DNA from: Calditrichota bacterium
GTDB taxonomy: Bacteria; Calditrichota; Calditrichia; Calditrichales; Calditrichaceae
DNA: 64,000 nt
Direction: 5' to 3'
Assembly (NCBI GenBank): GCA_024278755.1
Contig: JAJRSO010000013.1
Coordinates: 1 to 64,000 of the forward strand
In this document: positions 44,973 to 54,933 of the stretch, one piece after another
Numbering within the stretch: position 1 is the first letter of the stretch
Layout: the number at the start of each line of letters is the position of its first letter
Position numbers and translations under genes: made by a program
Notes under the pieces: model-generated
What the model was told of the DNA's origin: nothing
Database searches by the model: none
What the model saw: the letters and a program-made list of their open reading frames with translations, nothing else

Positions 44973-45446
44973 TTAGGTTTTTACTTTATAAAACGTTACT
45001 TCTGTTTCGCGACCATTTACCGTAAGTATTGCGACCGAAGGGCCTCCTTCGTCCCGCGGGTAAACAATGCTCCCGGGGTTAATGAATAAAATGCCATTAT
45101 ATTTTTGAACCTCCGGGCGGTGCGTATGCCCGAAAATTACCACATCCACTTTTTTATTCATTTTATATAATTCATAAGCAAAGCTTTTGGGATTGTTTAA
45201 AATATGCGTCACGCTAAGAGTCAATTCTTCCGCTTTGATAAAAGCAATCCGAGACAATCTGCCTGCCGGCAAGGAATGATCCATGTTGCCGTAAACCGCT
45301 GTTACCGGCGCTAACGCCCGAAGATCCGTCAATACGTTTTCGGCTCCTATATCTCCGGCATGTATGATTAAATCCACACCCGAAAAAATAGTAAAAATAT
45401 CCGCCGGCAGATGGCCGTGCGTATCTGAAATTAATCCGATTTTCAT
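44973..45446 (-). CDS. YfcE-family metallophosphoesterase
   Basis: 157 residues with the metallophosphoesterase metal motifs SDTHGH (7-12), HAGDIG, GNMDH and FGHTHRP. YfcE-type enzymes cleave phosphodiesters in vitro; the natural substrate is unknown. It is 3 bases downstream of the MFS transporter gene. Confidence 0.93.
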   Translation of the reverse strand: MKIGLISDTHGHLPADIFTIFSGVDLIIHAGDIGAENVLTDLRALAPVTAVYGNMDHSLPAGRLSRIAFIKAEELTLSVTHILNNPKSFAYELYKMNKKVDVVIFGHTHRPEVQKYNGILFINPGSIVYPRDEGGPSVAILTVNGRETEVTFYKVKT

Positions 45447-45449
45447 TTT

Positions 45450-46769
45450 TTATGCTCGTTCCAATACATTTCCGATTGATTTATCCGCCCGTTTCAGCAA
45501 AATAGCAAAAAACAGACCCAGCACGCCCAAGCCGGCAAACATCAACATACTGGAATTATAGGAATTGGTTAAGTCCCGAAGCAGCCCATTAAGGTACGGG
45601 AACAAGGCCAGGCCGATATTTTGGATAAACGTTATCAGGCCAAACGCCGTGCCCACATGTTCCTTTTTGACAATCAGCGGAACCGAAGGCCACATAGCCG
45701 CCGGAACCAAAACAAACGCAGCTCCGAGAATCATCATGGAGATGGCCGGAAAAATCATGGTAAAGCCCATCATTAAATAGGCCGGTATCATAATCACCGA
45801 ACCGACAATCATCAAACTAGCCCGCTTACCGGTTTTATCCACCAGATGCCCGGCAAATGGCGCCAGTACCATGGAAGCAAAAATAATGATGGATGAAATC
45901 CCGCCGGCGGTTGTGAACATGTGCAGGAAATTATTGAACGCCTGGTAAAGAAATCCACCACTGGCTTCGGCAACCCGGGCAATACCCCATTTATCTACAA
46001 AAAAATCGGTGGATAATGCCGTAAACGGAAAAACAGCGGAATAAAACAAAACGCACAGCATACTGATATACCAAAAGGCCGGTTTGAAGTTTTTTATATC
46101 TTTAAATATTATTTTATCTTCCGTTTCCGAATCGGCCAGTTTCAGTAACCGTTCTCCACGACGATCCATAAAAATATAAACAACATTTGCCAAAACCGAA
46201 ATCAAAACAAAAAGCATAGCGGCAATTAAGGCATAGCGGTAGCCACCGTAATAACTGGCGATCAACTCTCCCATATTAAAACTGAACAACGTGCCCAAAC
46301 GGCTTACGGTTAGGGCAATTCCAAAGGAAAGGGCTAACTCCTTCCCTTTAAACCAGCGAGCCAGTATGGCGCTCTGAGCGACCACCAGAGGCTCGGAACC
46401 GGCGCCAAAGATAAAACGTCCCACAAAAAGAACCGGAATGCTGTCGGCAAAAGCTACAAAAACGGATCCGATTAACACTAAAAGCGAAAAGATCATACTG
46501 GCTTTACGAGTACCAATCCAGTCGATTAAAAAACCGCCAATTAAAACCGAAATAATGGCGGCAACGGAATACATAGTGTAAAATCCACCCAGCGTACTGC
46601 GGGCTGCGCCCATCTCTTCCACCAGTCGCGGAGCAATCGCACCGATAATATCATAAGCAAAATAGCTGCCGAAGGTCAACATCGACACAAAAAAGAGAAC
46701 CGTGAAGCGGTATAATTTTGTCGACGGATGAAAAGATGATGGGCCTGTTTTATGCGTAATGTTAGACAT
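45450..46769 (-). CDS. MFS transporter
   Basis: 439 residues with twelve predicted membrane helices. The cytosolic loop between helices 2 and 3 has GGFLIDWIGTRKASM, a variant of the MFS G-x-x-x-D-R-x-G-R motif, and a mirrored one, GHLVDKTGKRASLM, begins the second half. Substrate unknown. It is followed by the phosphodiesterase gene 3 bases later. Confidence 0.92.
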   Translation of the reverse strand: MSNITHKTGPSSFHPSTKLYRFTVLFFVSMLTFGSYFAYDIIGAIAPRLVEEMGAARSTLGGFYTMYSVAAIISVLIGGFLIDWIGTRKASMIFSLLVLIGSVFVAFADSIPVLFVGRFIFGAGSEPLVVAQSAILARWFKGKELALSFGIALTVSRLGTLFSFNMGELIASYYGGYRYALIAAMLFVLISVLANVVYIFMDRRGERLLKLADSETEDKIIFKDIKNFKPAFWYISMLCVLFYSAVFPFTALSTDFFVDKWGIARVAEASGGFLYQAFNNFLHMFTTAGGISSIIIFASMVLAPFAGHLVDKTGKRASLMIVGSVIMIPAYLMMGFTMIFPAISMMILGAAFVLVPAAMWPSVPLIVKKEHVGTAFGLITFIQNIGLALFPYLNGLLRDLTNSYNSSMLMFAGLGVLGLFFAILLKRADKSIGNVLERA

Positions 46770-47035
46770 TTGAAGGCCTTTCCCTGTGTGTTATTCGTTG
46801 CGGCGTTGCTGTATTAATCCGCAAGTATAAAAATTACGTGTTTTAACGATTCATATCAATTGAAAATAATGCGGTTTGGTTTTCACTTTAAATAAAAGGG
46901 ATACGTATGTCTGTAACCGAACAATCATTCTTATAATTTAAGCAATCTAAACAAAGGACTGAAGTAAAAACAGAATCACTAAATTTATTTTTTAATTTTG
47001 CTACAAGAGAGCAGAGAACAGAAAGCCAAATTCTC

Positions 47036-49129
47036 TTAGTTCGAAACCCAGAGACAAAACCCGAAGGGGCCTAATTTGATTTCAATTGTATCTTTTATAA
47101 AAGAAAATTCCCCGTCGCCCCCTACGAGACGCCATTTTCTCCCATTTATAAAACCCGGGCTTTTAAAGATCATACGATTCGATTTTCCGCCTTTATTGAG
47201 GGCAATCAACAGCCGTTCCGAACAATCCCCACGCGTATAGGCCCAGCTATCTCCTTCGGCATAAAGGGTTTTAAAATCACCCCGGCGCAGCGCAGAATGC
47301 TTTTTGCGCCAATGAATTATCTTTTTAACCCGCTCAAATTGCCTTTTTTCCGTTTTCGTAAGCTGTGCTCCAAAACGCATCATACGCCGGTTATCCGGAT
47401 CGGCAGCCCCGGTTAAACCGATTTCATCGCCATAATAGATTACAGGGATTCCCGGCACGGTAAGCAAATAAGATAAAAACACTAATTCTTTTTCGTACGC
47501 CTCAGGATGGTCCACCTGCAGCGGCGGTTTCTTCCAGGCCCGTTCGGCGCCATTGTCGGACAGGGTTAAATCGCCATCAAAAAACGCCATCATGCGCACC
47601 TGGTCATGGCTGTCCATCAGGTTACCCATAAGATGGCTGTATCCGTAAACGTCCAATGCTTCTTCCACCGCCGCAGCGAGATCAGTAAAATTTCCACCGT
47701 TTTCCACAAGAACCCGGCGGGCCGTAAAAAACTGATTAAAATTAAACTGCGCATCCAGCATACCCGGATTGATATAGGATTTAATCAACTGGTTGCCGCC
47801 AAACGTTTCACCAATCTGATATATTTTATGGGAACGCCGCGGATTAACTTCCGTTTTGATTTTACGGGTTAACCGTTTCCAGAATTTATAGGGTACATGT
47901 TTGGTGGCGTCGTGCCGAAAGCCATCGATACCTGTTTGTTTCAGCCACCAGATTGCGTTATCGGTCATCGTTTCTACAGCCTCATTCGAAGTCAGATAGT
48001 CAAACGATGGCAAAAAGGTATCAAACCAGGTGGTTAAGCGATATTCATCCCAGCGCCGGATATTTTTTTCTCCGTTGGACAGGTCCACCGCTCCAAACCA
48101 GTCGCAATGGTCTTTGAAAAAGGGATGTTCTTTGTGCACATGGTTGGAAACAAAATCCAGCAGTACCCGCATATCTTTTTGATGGGCGGCATTTACAATT
48201 TCCTTAAAATCATGCAGCGAACCGAAGCGGGGTTCCACTTCCGTGGCGCTGACCGGCCAATAGCCATGATAACCGGAAAAATAATGGTGCGGCTGCGGCC
48301 ACTCCCGATAGGCTTTATTTGTGGTTTTATTGATGGGAAAGACCCAGAGTGTGTTTACCCCGAGCGAATCAAAATAACCATCGTTCAGTTTTTGCCGGAT
48401 ACCCGCCAAATCACCACCGTTAAAATTAGCCTGCTTTGATAGATTGGGATCTTGTACCGGCCGGTCATTTTGGGGATTGGCATTAAAAAAACGATCCGGC
48501 ATAAGCGAATAAATAATAGCGTCGTTCCACAACGTCTGCTCTCCGCCAGGCAGCGCCCGGCCGTCTTTCAGCCACACCGTCAGGACATTTCCTGGCTGAT
48601 TTTCAGCGGTAGCTACAAAACGCAGAATATGCCTACCCGGCAGCGCAGGCAGCGCCGATAAATCAATGATATAGTTTCCCGATTCAATCCGTTTGGCGCC
48701 AACCTCTGCAAACCGGTTATCCAGCAAGACATGCAGTTGCGCAGAATCTGCCTGTGTTTTACTTTCCAGCGCAAGCCGAATATGGTTTTTTTCTGTGGAT
48801 TGTAAAAAGAAAATCCCCGGCGCTTTTTCCTTTGCTGCCGATGTAACCCGTAAAAGAGAATTAAAAGAACCAAAACCATTATCCACTTTTTCTTTGTTTT
48901 CGGGATCGAATATTTCATGTTTATCAACAACAAACTGGTATTCATACACGCCGTTATCCAAAGGCAGGCGCGTTTCATAAATTCCGTCCCCGTCCGCGTC
49001 TGTCATTCGGTTTCCATGACGATTCCAGTTATTGAAATTTCCCATTACAAAAATATCTTTCATTATCCGGTCCGGACGATAGCGCAGGGTAACCACTGTT
49101 TTTTTCTTTACTTTAACCGGTAGTACCAT
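47036..49129 (-). CDS. GH13 alpha-amylase-family enzyme, main part of a frameshifted lipoprotein gene
   Basis: 697 residues from GTG/ATG-type Met at 49129. An N-terminal CBM48-like module (about 1-95) contains the phrase DIFVMGNFNNWNRHGNRMTDADGDG. The catalytic barrel has DALIY-type openings (NDAIIYSLMPDRFFN), VLLDFVSNHVHKEHP, nucleophile Asp in GIDGFRHDATKH, acid/base Glu in YQIGETFGGN, and the third Asp in LMDSHDQVRMM. A C-terminal beta domain ends the protein. Coding sequence clearly continues upstream in this frame to the T10 tract at 49271-49280 (see the entry at 49260). Substrate is an alpha-glucan or maltodextrin by family. Confidence 0.9.
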   Translation of the reverse strand: MVLPVKVKKKTVVTLRYRPDRIMKDIFVMGNFNNWNRHGNRMTDADGDGIYETRLPLDNGVYEYQFVVDKHEIFDPENKEKVDNGFGSFNSLLRVTSAAKEKAPGIFFLQSTEKNHIRLALESKTQADSAQLHVLLDNRFAEVGAKRIESGNYIIDLSALPALPGRHILRFVATAENQPGNVLTVWLKDGRALPGGEQTLWNDAIIYSLMPDRFFNANPQNDRPVQDPNLSKQANFNGGDLAGIRQKLNDGYFDSLGVNTLWVFPINKTTNKAYREWPQPHHYFSGYHGYWPVSATEVEPRFGSLHDFKEIVNAAHQKDMRVLLDFVSNHVHKEHPFFKDHCDWFGAVDLSNGEKNIRRWDEYRLTTWFDTFLPSFDYLTSNEAVETMTDNAIWWLKQTGIDGFRHDATKHVPYKFWKRLTRKIKTEVNPRRSHKIYQIGETFGGNQLIKSYINPGMLDAQFNFNQFFTARRVLVENGGNFTDLAAAVEEALDVYGYSHLMGNLMDSHDQVRMMAFFDGDLTLSDNGAERAWKKPPLQVDHPEAYEKELVFLSYLLTVPGIPVIYYGDEIGLTGAADPDNRRMMRFGAQLTKTEKRQFERVKKIIHWRKKHSALRRGDFKTLYAEGDSWAYTRGDCSERLLIALNKGGKSNRMIFKSPGFINGRKWRLVGGDGEFSFIKDTIEIKLGPFGFCLWVSN

Positions 49130-49259
49130 CTGCTGCCGTTTACTTTTAAAACGGATAAATGTAAGGCCGGAAAACGCCTCTGCCGGTAAGAGAATGAGTT
49201 GTTGATTTGTCCGGTCGTATTTCAGGTCGATATGGGGATTGTTTTCAAATTGCAGTGCG

Positions 49260-49448
49260 TTATCTTCTGTAAAAAAAAAACTCCCCCAACGATAGGGTGT
49301 CGCTCTTACCGGCTTCGACGGAAATAAACCGAATCAATTCCGGCCAGGTAGAATTTTTCCGTACGGTACACTGGCTTAAAACGATTACCGCAAATAAGAT
49401 AGAAAAAGAAAAAATCGTTTTTTTTAAACCTTGCTGCTTTACACTCAT
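49260..49448 (-). pseudogene. N-terminal lipoprotein fragment of the GH13 gene, separated by a frameshift in a T10 tract
   Basis: 62 residues beginning MSVKQQGLKKTIFSFSILFA, with lipobox LSQC (about residue 27), then IRFISVEAGKSDTLSLGEFFFYRR before a stop. On the coding strand the run is T10 (complement of 49271-49280). With nine T the frame reads on as GEFFFTEDNALQFENN, continues through ILLPAEAFSGLTFIRF and joins the GH13 frame at 49129. So the two parts are one lipoprotein gene (47036-49448) with a single base too many. Phase variation, decay or a homopolymer read error would all explain it. Confidence 0.85.
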
Positions 49449-49476
49449 CCGAAAGCCTTTCCTTGTCCATATTTTA

Positions 49477-51789
49477 TCAACGCCATAACACCATTGCCGA
49501 AATAGGATTTAGCGTTACTTCCTTTGCCGAAAGGGTTCGAATCGTTTCAACTCCGGCAATTTGATCATCTACCACAACCCGCCACTCTCCCTCCGGCAAC
49601 TGAAACGCTTCCGCTGATCGGTTAGGATTGATTAGTACAACCACCTCGTTCCACGCATCCTCTGTATTTCCCTTTTGCAACAGATAGCCGATTCCTTTTT
49701 CCGGTTTTGTAAAATTTAACGCCTTATAAAATTTCAGATTAGCTCTGATTTCCTGTGCACGGGTCATTCGAAAGACAGGATGCTCACGGCGCAATTTTAT
49801 TAACCCCTGATAGTATTTAAACACATTAAAGTGTTGTTGTTTCCATACCCAGCGAATCTTATTGATTTCATCTGGTTTATTGTAACTATTATGTGCGCCA
49901 AATTTAGTGCGCAACATTTCCTGCCCACCGTGGATAAATGGCACGCCCTGTGAAGTAAAAAGAATCGCCGCGGCCAGCTTGTCCATGGCTACCAATTGTT
50001 CGTCTGTAACAGAAGAATCTGTTTTGGTGGAGGCTTTTAATTGATCCCATAGAGTACGGCCGTCGTGTACCGCCACATAATTGATTGACTCGAAGGGCTT
50101 GGCGGTGAAATCGTCTATGCTGCCCGCAATGCCCTTTTTTACTGCTTGTACATTTCCCCCGGTCTGAACGTATCCGGGTTCCGTATTATACCAGGGCCCT
50201 TTTAAAGCATCGCGAAAATGGTCGTTAAAAACCGAAAACCCCTGGTTTCGCTGGCTCCCTTTCAGCGTCGGAACAATCGAAGTATTGCCGGCTGTCCAGG
50301 GTTCACCATATAAAAATATATCCGGTTTAACGGCCTTCAGAGTACGCACAATCTGTTCCATCGTTTCCTTATCGTACAGACCCATCAGGTCAAAACGAAA
50401 GCCGTCGATATTGTATTCTTCTACCCAATAGGTAAGCGATTCCAGCAAAAAACGGCGCACCATCGGATGCTCCGTGCGCAATTCGTTTCCACAGCCGGAA
50501 CCGTTCCAGTACGTTCCATCAGCTTTTTGACGGTAATAAAATCCGGATGACAATCCGTTAAAATTATAGCATATTTCGGAATTACTTTCGGAAGTATGGT
50601 TATAAACCACGTCCAGCACTACCTTAATTCCCATTTGATGGAGGGCGCTTACCAGCGATTTAAACTCCCAAACCGGTGTGGCGTCGTCACTGTAGGTTGC
50701 GTACCACCCCTCCGGCGCGTTGAAATTAACCGACATGTATCCCCAAAAATAACCGCTTGTTTTTGGGTCAAACTCAAAACTCTGAATCGGCATAAGCTGC
50801 ACCGTATTGATACCCAATTCTTTCAAAGCATCAATTCCCGTAGCCAGATCTGTTCCGGGCAACGTTGTACCGTGTTCGGTAAAACCGAGATATTTCCCTT
50901 TATTTTTTATACCGGAATCTTCGCTAATGGAAAAATCCCGTACGTGCAGCTCGTAAATAACCGCCTTATCAAACGAGAAACCGGGCCCGTCCGGGACCGA
51001 AACGGTATCGTGCACAATGATTCCTCTTCCGTTATAACGGGTCACCGCTCTGGCGTAAGGGTCGATTATTTCTCTGGCCTCTTCTGTTTCCTGATCGTAC
51101 CGAATAATGGAATAGGTATAATACCGCTTTTTAAGATCGCCGTTTACCCGAACCGACCATAGGCCTGCGGTTTGCGGTTCCAGTTCATATATTTGCGCCT
51201 GCCCGCCTTCGGGTAGATCATAGAGTTGTAGCCGAACGGTTCGGGCGCCGGGCGCATAAACGGCAAAGCGTGTCTGTTGCGGATTATAAAACACACCCAG
51301 CGGTTCATCCGTAATATAGTTTGAATTGTCCAGAACCGAACGTAAAAAAACACGGCCGGAACGATAACCGTCTGCTTCGATTTGCGCCGGCAGCAACGCC
51401 GGCTCTATTCGCTCCGCTGTTTGTAGCGCAATGATAGCAGAGTTTTTATTTCCGTTTTTTATAAGACGGAGGGATTGAGCCGCCACCTGTTTTCCCGATG
51501 CAAGCAGCACAACGGGCTTAAACGTCTGAAACGCAGTTTCACTTAGCGGATGGCTTAGAACCAGGGTAAGCGAATCGGCGCCGTCTAAAAATGCTCTGCG
51601 TATGGCGGCTCCTGTTTCGGGCTGATAATCAAACACCTTCGCTTCTCCTTCCAAAATCCATATTTCTCCGGGCATGGTTCGAGTCCAAAAGCGGTTCGGA
51701 TCGTCCTTAGCCTCCCAGTTTTTATACTTAGGCAAAAAATTTATGGCGCCCATAAGCGGATAGTCATCTGTTTTAAGCGTAAAAACCAC
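49477..51789 (-). CDS. pulA: Type I pullulanase-like GH13 enzyme
   Basis: 770 residues from the GTG at 51789. Domains: an N-terminal part (see entry at 51790), a beta module with ITDEPLGVFYNPQQTRFAVYAPGARTVRL (CBM48-like), then a GH13 barrel with YELHVRDFSISEDSGIKNKGKYLGF, VVLDVVYNHTSESN, nucleophile Asp in GFRFDLMGLYDKET, acid/base Glu in LYGEPWTAG, and the third Asp in AVHDGRTLWDQL. The type I signature region reads YFWGYMS rather than the canonical YNWGYDP. It debranches alpha-1,6 links by family; the exact specificity is unproven. Starch locus context supports it. Confidence 0.88.
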   Translation of the reverse strand: MVFTLKTDDYPLMGAINFLPKYKNWEAKDDPNRFWTRTMPGEIWILEGEAKVFDYQPETGAAIRRAFLDGADSLTLVLSHPLSETAFQTFKPVVLLASGKQVAAQSLRLIKNGNKNSAIIALQTAERIEPALLPAQIEADGYRSGRVFLRSVLDNSNYITDEPLGVFYNPQQTRFAVYAPGARTVRLQLYDLPEGGQAQIYELEPQTAGLWSVRVNGDLKKRYYTYSIIRYDQETEEAREIIDPYARAVTRYNGRGIIVHDTVSVPDGPGFSFDKAVIYELHVRDFSISEDSGIKNKGKYLGFTEHGTTLPGTDLATGIDALKELGINTVQLMPIQSFEFDPKTSGYFWGYMSVNFNAPEGWYATYSDDATPVWEFKSLVSALHQMGIKVVLDVVYNHTSESNSEICYNFNGLSSGFYYRQKADGTYWNGSGCGNELRTEHPMVRRFLLESLTYWVEEYNIDGFRFDLMGLYDKETMEQIVRTLKAVKPDIFLYGEPWTAGNTSIVPTLKGSQRNQGFSVFNDHFRDALKGPWYNTEPGYVQTGGNVQAVKKGIAGSIDDFTAKPFESINYVAVHDGRTLWDQLKASTKTDSSVTDEQLVAMDKLAAAILFTSQGVPFIHGGQEMLRTKFGAHNSYNKPDEINKIRWVWKQQHFNVFKYYQGLIKLRREHPVFRMTRAQEIRANLKFYKALNFTKPEKGIGYLLQKGNTEDAWNEVVVLINPNRSAEAFQLPEGEWRVVVDDQIAGVETIRTLSAKEVTLNPISAMVLWR

Positions 51790-51987
51790 CCCAAAGCTAT
51801 CCTGTTTCAGCGCATTTAATTCCAGCTTTGTTTCATCCAGCCAGGTCCATAGCGTCCAGTTTTTATACGAATTATCGTAACGGTGATAGTGGATTGTTAC
51901 GCTTTGGGAAGAACGATTGGTGCAACGAATATTAATAAATACAAAGAACAGTACAATCGAATATACATATATGTTTTTAATTGAAAT
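51790..51987 (-). other. In-frame upstream coding extension of the pullulanase (CBM41-like), no standard start codon
   Basis: Reading upstream from the GTG at 51789 in the same frame gives SVTIHYHRYDNSYKNWTLW, the hallmark beginning of CBM41 pullulanase modules, and before it a hydrophobic stretch IYVYSIVLFFVFINIRCTN that looks like a lipoprotein signal. No ATG, GTG or TTG occurs between the in-frame stop (in the end of the previous gene) and the module. An ATT at 51987 or a CTG could start, or a single base error shifts from the ATG near 51971 in another frame. So the gene is probably longer than the 770 residues. Confidence 0.7.
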
Positions 51988-52001
51988 CCCGTTAAACAGT
52001 A

Positions 52002-54899
52002 CTAACGCAGTAAAATCATTTTACGGGTTTGTACAAAGTGTCCTGCTTTAATCTGATAGATATACAAACCACTGGCCATTCCAAAAGCTTTTAAGGTAAC
52101 CGAATGGTGGCCGGCTTGCCGGTTCCGGCTTACCAATGTCTGCACCTTTTGGCCCAACAAATTGTACACCGATAATTCGACATATTCCGCCTGCGGTAAT
52201 TCATAGTGAATTACCGTTTCCGGATTAAACGGATTGGGATAGTTTTGTCCCAGCGAGAACTGCAGCGGTAACTCCGGTTTGTCTGTTTTAAGGCCCGTTA
52301 ATAAACCCTTTTCCGGCGTTTGTAGCTTTTTATTTGTATAAATATGAAACGCACCCGGTTCCAGCGGAATGGGTTCCGTTTTATTTATCACCACCATCGA
52401 ATCGCCGCTAAAATAATCGTACCAGGTGCCGGTAGTGTTAAAATTCGGATTCACCGATGTGGCAGTGACGCCGAAATTTCCGACTATGGAAGCGCTCATG
52501 GCGGAGTTTATAATACTGATACGTTTGCCGGCGCCGGAAACAGCAAGGCTCACTATTGAATTGGAATTTTTAAACGTAGCCGTTTCTCTGCGCAGCTTTA
52601 ATAAAGCGGCCCAGGTTTTATACAGCTTTTTTCGTTCACCGTTTTCCATATAATCCCAGCGAATCGGCTTATTTCCCACCCGGCCGTTATAATCGATGGA
52701 AAAATCGTATCCCAGTTCACCGAACTGCCAAATCATTTTGGGCCCGGGAAGTGTAAAAAAGAAAGCACCCGCAAGTTTTTGCCGGTTTAAAGCAATGGAA
52801 ACATTCTTAATATCATAAGACCCGTCGCTGTTTCCATATTCCAGATTTTTATACATCAGCCGTTCTTCGTCATTGCTCTCCATATAGGTAACCAAACCGG
52901 GTTTGGACCATCCGCGGGTTTTATAGAACCCCCAGCTAAAATCCGAATTATTATTCCAACCCATGGTGGCTTCGTTATAATTATAATTGGAATTACCCCA
53001 CACCATCATGCCGTAATTGCTTAATTCGCGCTCTTCACTGTTTTCGGCAAAATGCTCTAATATGACATAAGCCAGCGGATTCACTTCCCAAAGTTTATCG
53101 GCCATCCGTTCTAAAATAGAAATCCGCGAAGCGTCATACCCGCCGCCGTCGCCCGGCGTGTTGGTAAAGCCCTTGGTGAAATCAAAACGAAACCCGTCCA
53201 CATTGAACTCGGTTAACCAATAGCTGTTTACTCGGTCCACCAGTTTCTGCGTGGCCGGACTCTGATGATTAAAATCCGCGCCCCAGCGATAGGTTTGATT
53301 TGGCGAACTCTGATTAAACCAGGGATTGGGGATTTTCATGATGATTTCGTTAGAGCCGTAATGATCGAGATAAAGCTGCACAAAAGGAGACTGGCCAAAG
53401 CAATGATTAAGTACCATATCCACAATCACGGCAATTCCCCTTTGATGACAGGCGTCTACAAACGCTTTTAAATCCTCCGCCGGACCGTAATATTTATCCG
53501 GAGCAAAATAAAAGGCCGGATTGTATCCCCAGCTTTCGTTGCCTTCGAATTCATTAACAGGCATCAGTTCGATGGCATTTATACCGAGATTTTCTAAATA
53601 ATCCAATGTATCAATGAGCGTTTTATAATCATGGGCCGTAACAAAATCACGAATTAAAAGTTCGTAAATTATCAATTCTTCCTTTGCCGGCGGCTGATAG
53701 TCGGTGGCCTGCCAGGCATATTCCGTCTGCTCCGTTTGTAAGACACTCACAATTTCATCGGTCTTCCCCGACGGATAAGCCTTTAAATTCGGATAAGTGC
53801 TTTCATCAATCCAGGGGTCGTCCCAGGGATTCAGCACTTTTTCGGTATAAGGATCGGCGATGCGCAGCGTACCGTTTACGAGATACTGAAAGGCATATTC
53901 TTTTTGTGCCGTAAGCCCGTCAATGGTCAACCACCATAAGGTACTGTCGGCAGTCGGGCTATATTTGTTCATCAGATACAAGGTATCTACAAACCAGTTG
54001 TTAAACTCTCCGATGACAAATACATGTTCTTTGTACGGAGCAAATAAGGCCAGCGTTACCCTACCGTCATCCCAGTAATTGATCCCCGCACGCACCCCGG
54101 CAGGAGGATTTTTTTCGGCGGCTTGCGGATCAATCATATAATAGAAACGCGCCGTGTCCGTCTCTCCCGAAGAAGCATATACAACAAGTTGAATCGGGAA
54201 CATTCCCCTGCCGTAATCGGCCGCGTTAAATGTGTAAGATAACGTATCCCGTACCGTTTCCAGGAGTATTTTCCTGTTTTCTACGAACAAGGCCAGACTG
54301 TCGATTGTAACACCGGAAATAACCGCGCTACCTTCTATCGCAACCGTGTCGTCTGCTCCGATGAAAAGCGGAGACCGTCGTGGATCGCTAAAAGCATTAT
54401 TCACCTGTGGTTTGAGAAACAAGGCCGTTAGCGCACCCTGAAACAAGTCGATATTCCAGTTAGCGCCGGCGCCGTCGCTATGCGCCCAGTTTTCCCCGTA
54501 ATTCGACGGAGTTCCGTTATTAAAAACAAAATGCAGGGTAGAAATAGTACTGTTTGTTTTTATCTTAATTTGCCAAAGCGTCGCGCCAACCTTATTCATG
54601 GGCGATCGGGCGGCGACGCCGGAAAGCACTGTCCCCCCCGGCCAGGTACTGGAGTCGGGCGCCTGCCAGTTACCGCTACCCGTTTCATTAACACCCCAAT
54701 GCAAAACCATTGTCGCGTTCGAATTCGGCATCTCCGCACTTTGGGAAGCATCAAAATAGATGGTTAGCGTATCACCCGTAAACACCTGTTCTGGTTCCCA
54801 GGAACCGCCGTTTTGGGCAAAAGAATTAAACGGAGCGGTAATAATTATTAGAAGAACAATGTATATTACATTTTTTTTAATCCTGTTATGCATTCCCAC
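52002..54899 (-). CDS. Secreted GH13 alpha-amylase-family protein with type IX-like sorting domain
   Basis: 965 residues with signal peptide (1-28, ending SFAQ). A starch-binding-like beta module (about 32-150) and an Ig-like region (to about 265) precede a CBM48-like module with HVFVIGEFNNWFVD. The GH13 barrel has IIYELLIRDFVTAHDYKTLID, VIVDMVLNHCFGQSP, nucleophile Asp in VDGFRFDFTKGF, acid/base Glu in VILEHFAENSEE and third Asp in YMESNDEERL. The C-terminal 85 residues are a Por-type sorting domain with NYPNPFNP and MASGLYIYQIKAG. It is predicted to be exported by the type IX route and act outside the cell. Confidence 0.93.
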   Translation of the reverse strand: MGMHNRIKKNVIYIVLLIIITAPFNSFAQNGGSWEPEQVFTGDTLTIYFDASQSAEMPNSNATMVLHWGVNETGSGNWQAPDSSTWPGGTVLSGVAARSPMNKVGATLWQIKIKTNSTISTLHFVFNNGTPSNYGENWAHSDGAGANWNIDLFQGALTALFLKPQVNNAFSDPRRSPLFIGADDTVAIEGSAVISGVTIDSLALFVENRKILLETVRDTLSYTFNAADYGRGMFPIQLVVYASSGETDTARFYYMIDPQAAEKNPPAGVRAGINYWDDGRVTLALFAPYKEHVFVIGEFNNWFVDTLYLMNKYSPTADSTLWWLTIDGLTAQKEYAFQYLVNGTLRIADPYTEKVLNPWDDPWIDESTYPNLKAYPSGKTDEIVSVLQTEQTEYAWQATDYQPPAKEELIIYELLIRDFVTAHDYKTLIDTLDYLENLGINAIELMPVNEFEGNESWGYNPAFYFAPDKYYGPAEDLKAFVDACHQRGIAVIVDMVLNHCFGQSPFVQLYLDHYGSNEIIMKIPNPWFNQSSPNQTYRWGADFNHQSPATQKLVDRVNSYWLTEFNVDGFRFDFTKGFTNTPGDGGGYDASRISILERMADKLWEVNPLAYVILEHFAENSEERELSNYGMMVWGNSNYNYNEATMGWNNNSDFSWGFYKTRGWSKPGLVTYMESNDEERLMYKNLEYGNSDGSYDIKNVSIALNRQKLAGAFFFTLPGPKMIWQFGELGYDFSIDYNGRVGNKPIRWDYMENGERKKLYKTWAALLKLRRETATFKNSNSIVSLAVSGAGKRISIINSAMSASIVGNFGVTATSVNPNFNTTGTWYDYFSGDSMVVINKTEPIPLEPGAFHIYTNKKLQTPEKGLLTGLKTDKPELPLQFSLGQNYPNPFNPETVIHYELPQAEYVELSVYNLLGQKVQTLVSRNRQAGHHSVTLKAFGMASGLYIYQIKAGHFVQTRKMILLR

Positions 54900-54933
54900 T
54901 CCTGACTCGCAAAGAGCAATTTGATTTGTGTTC

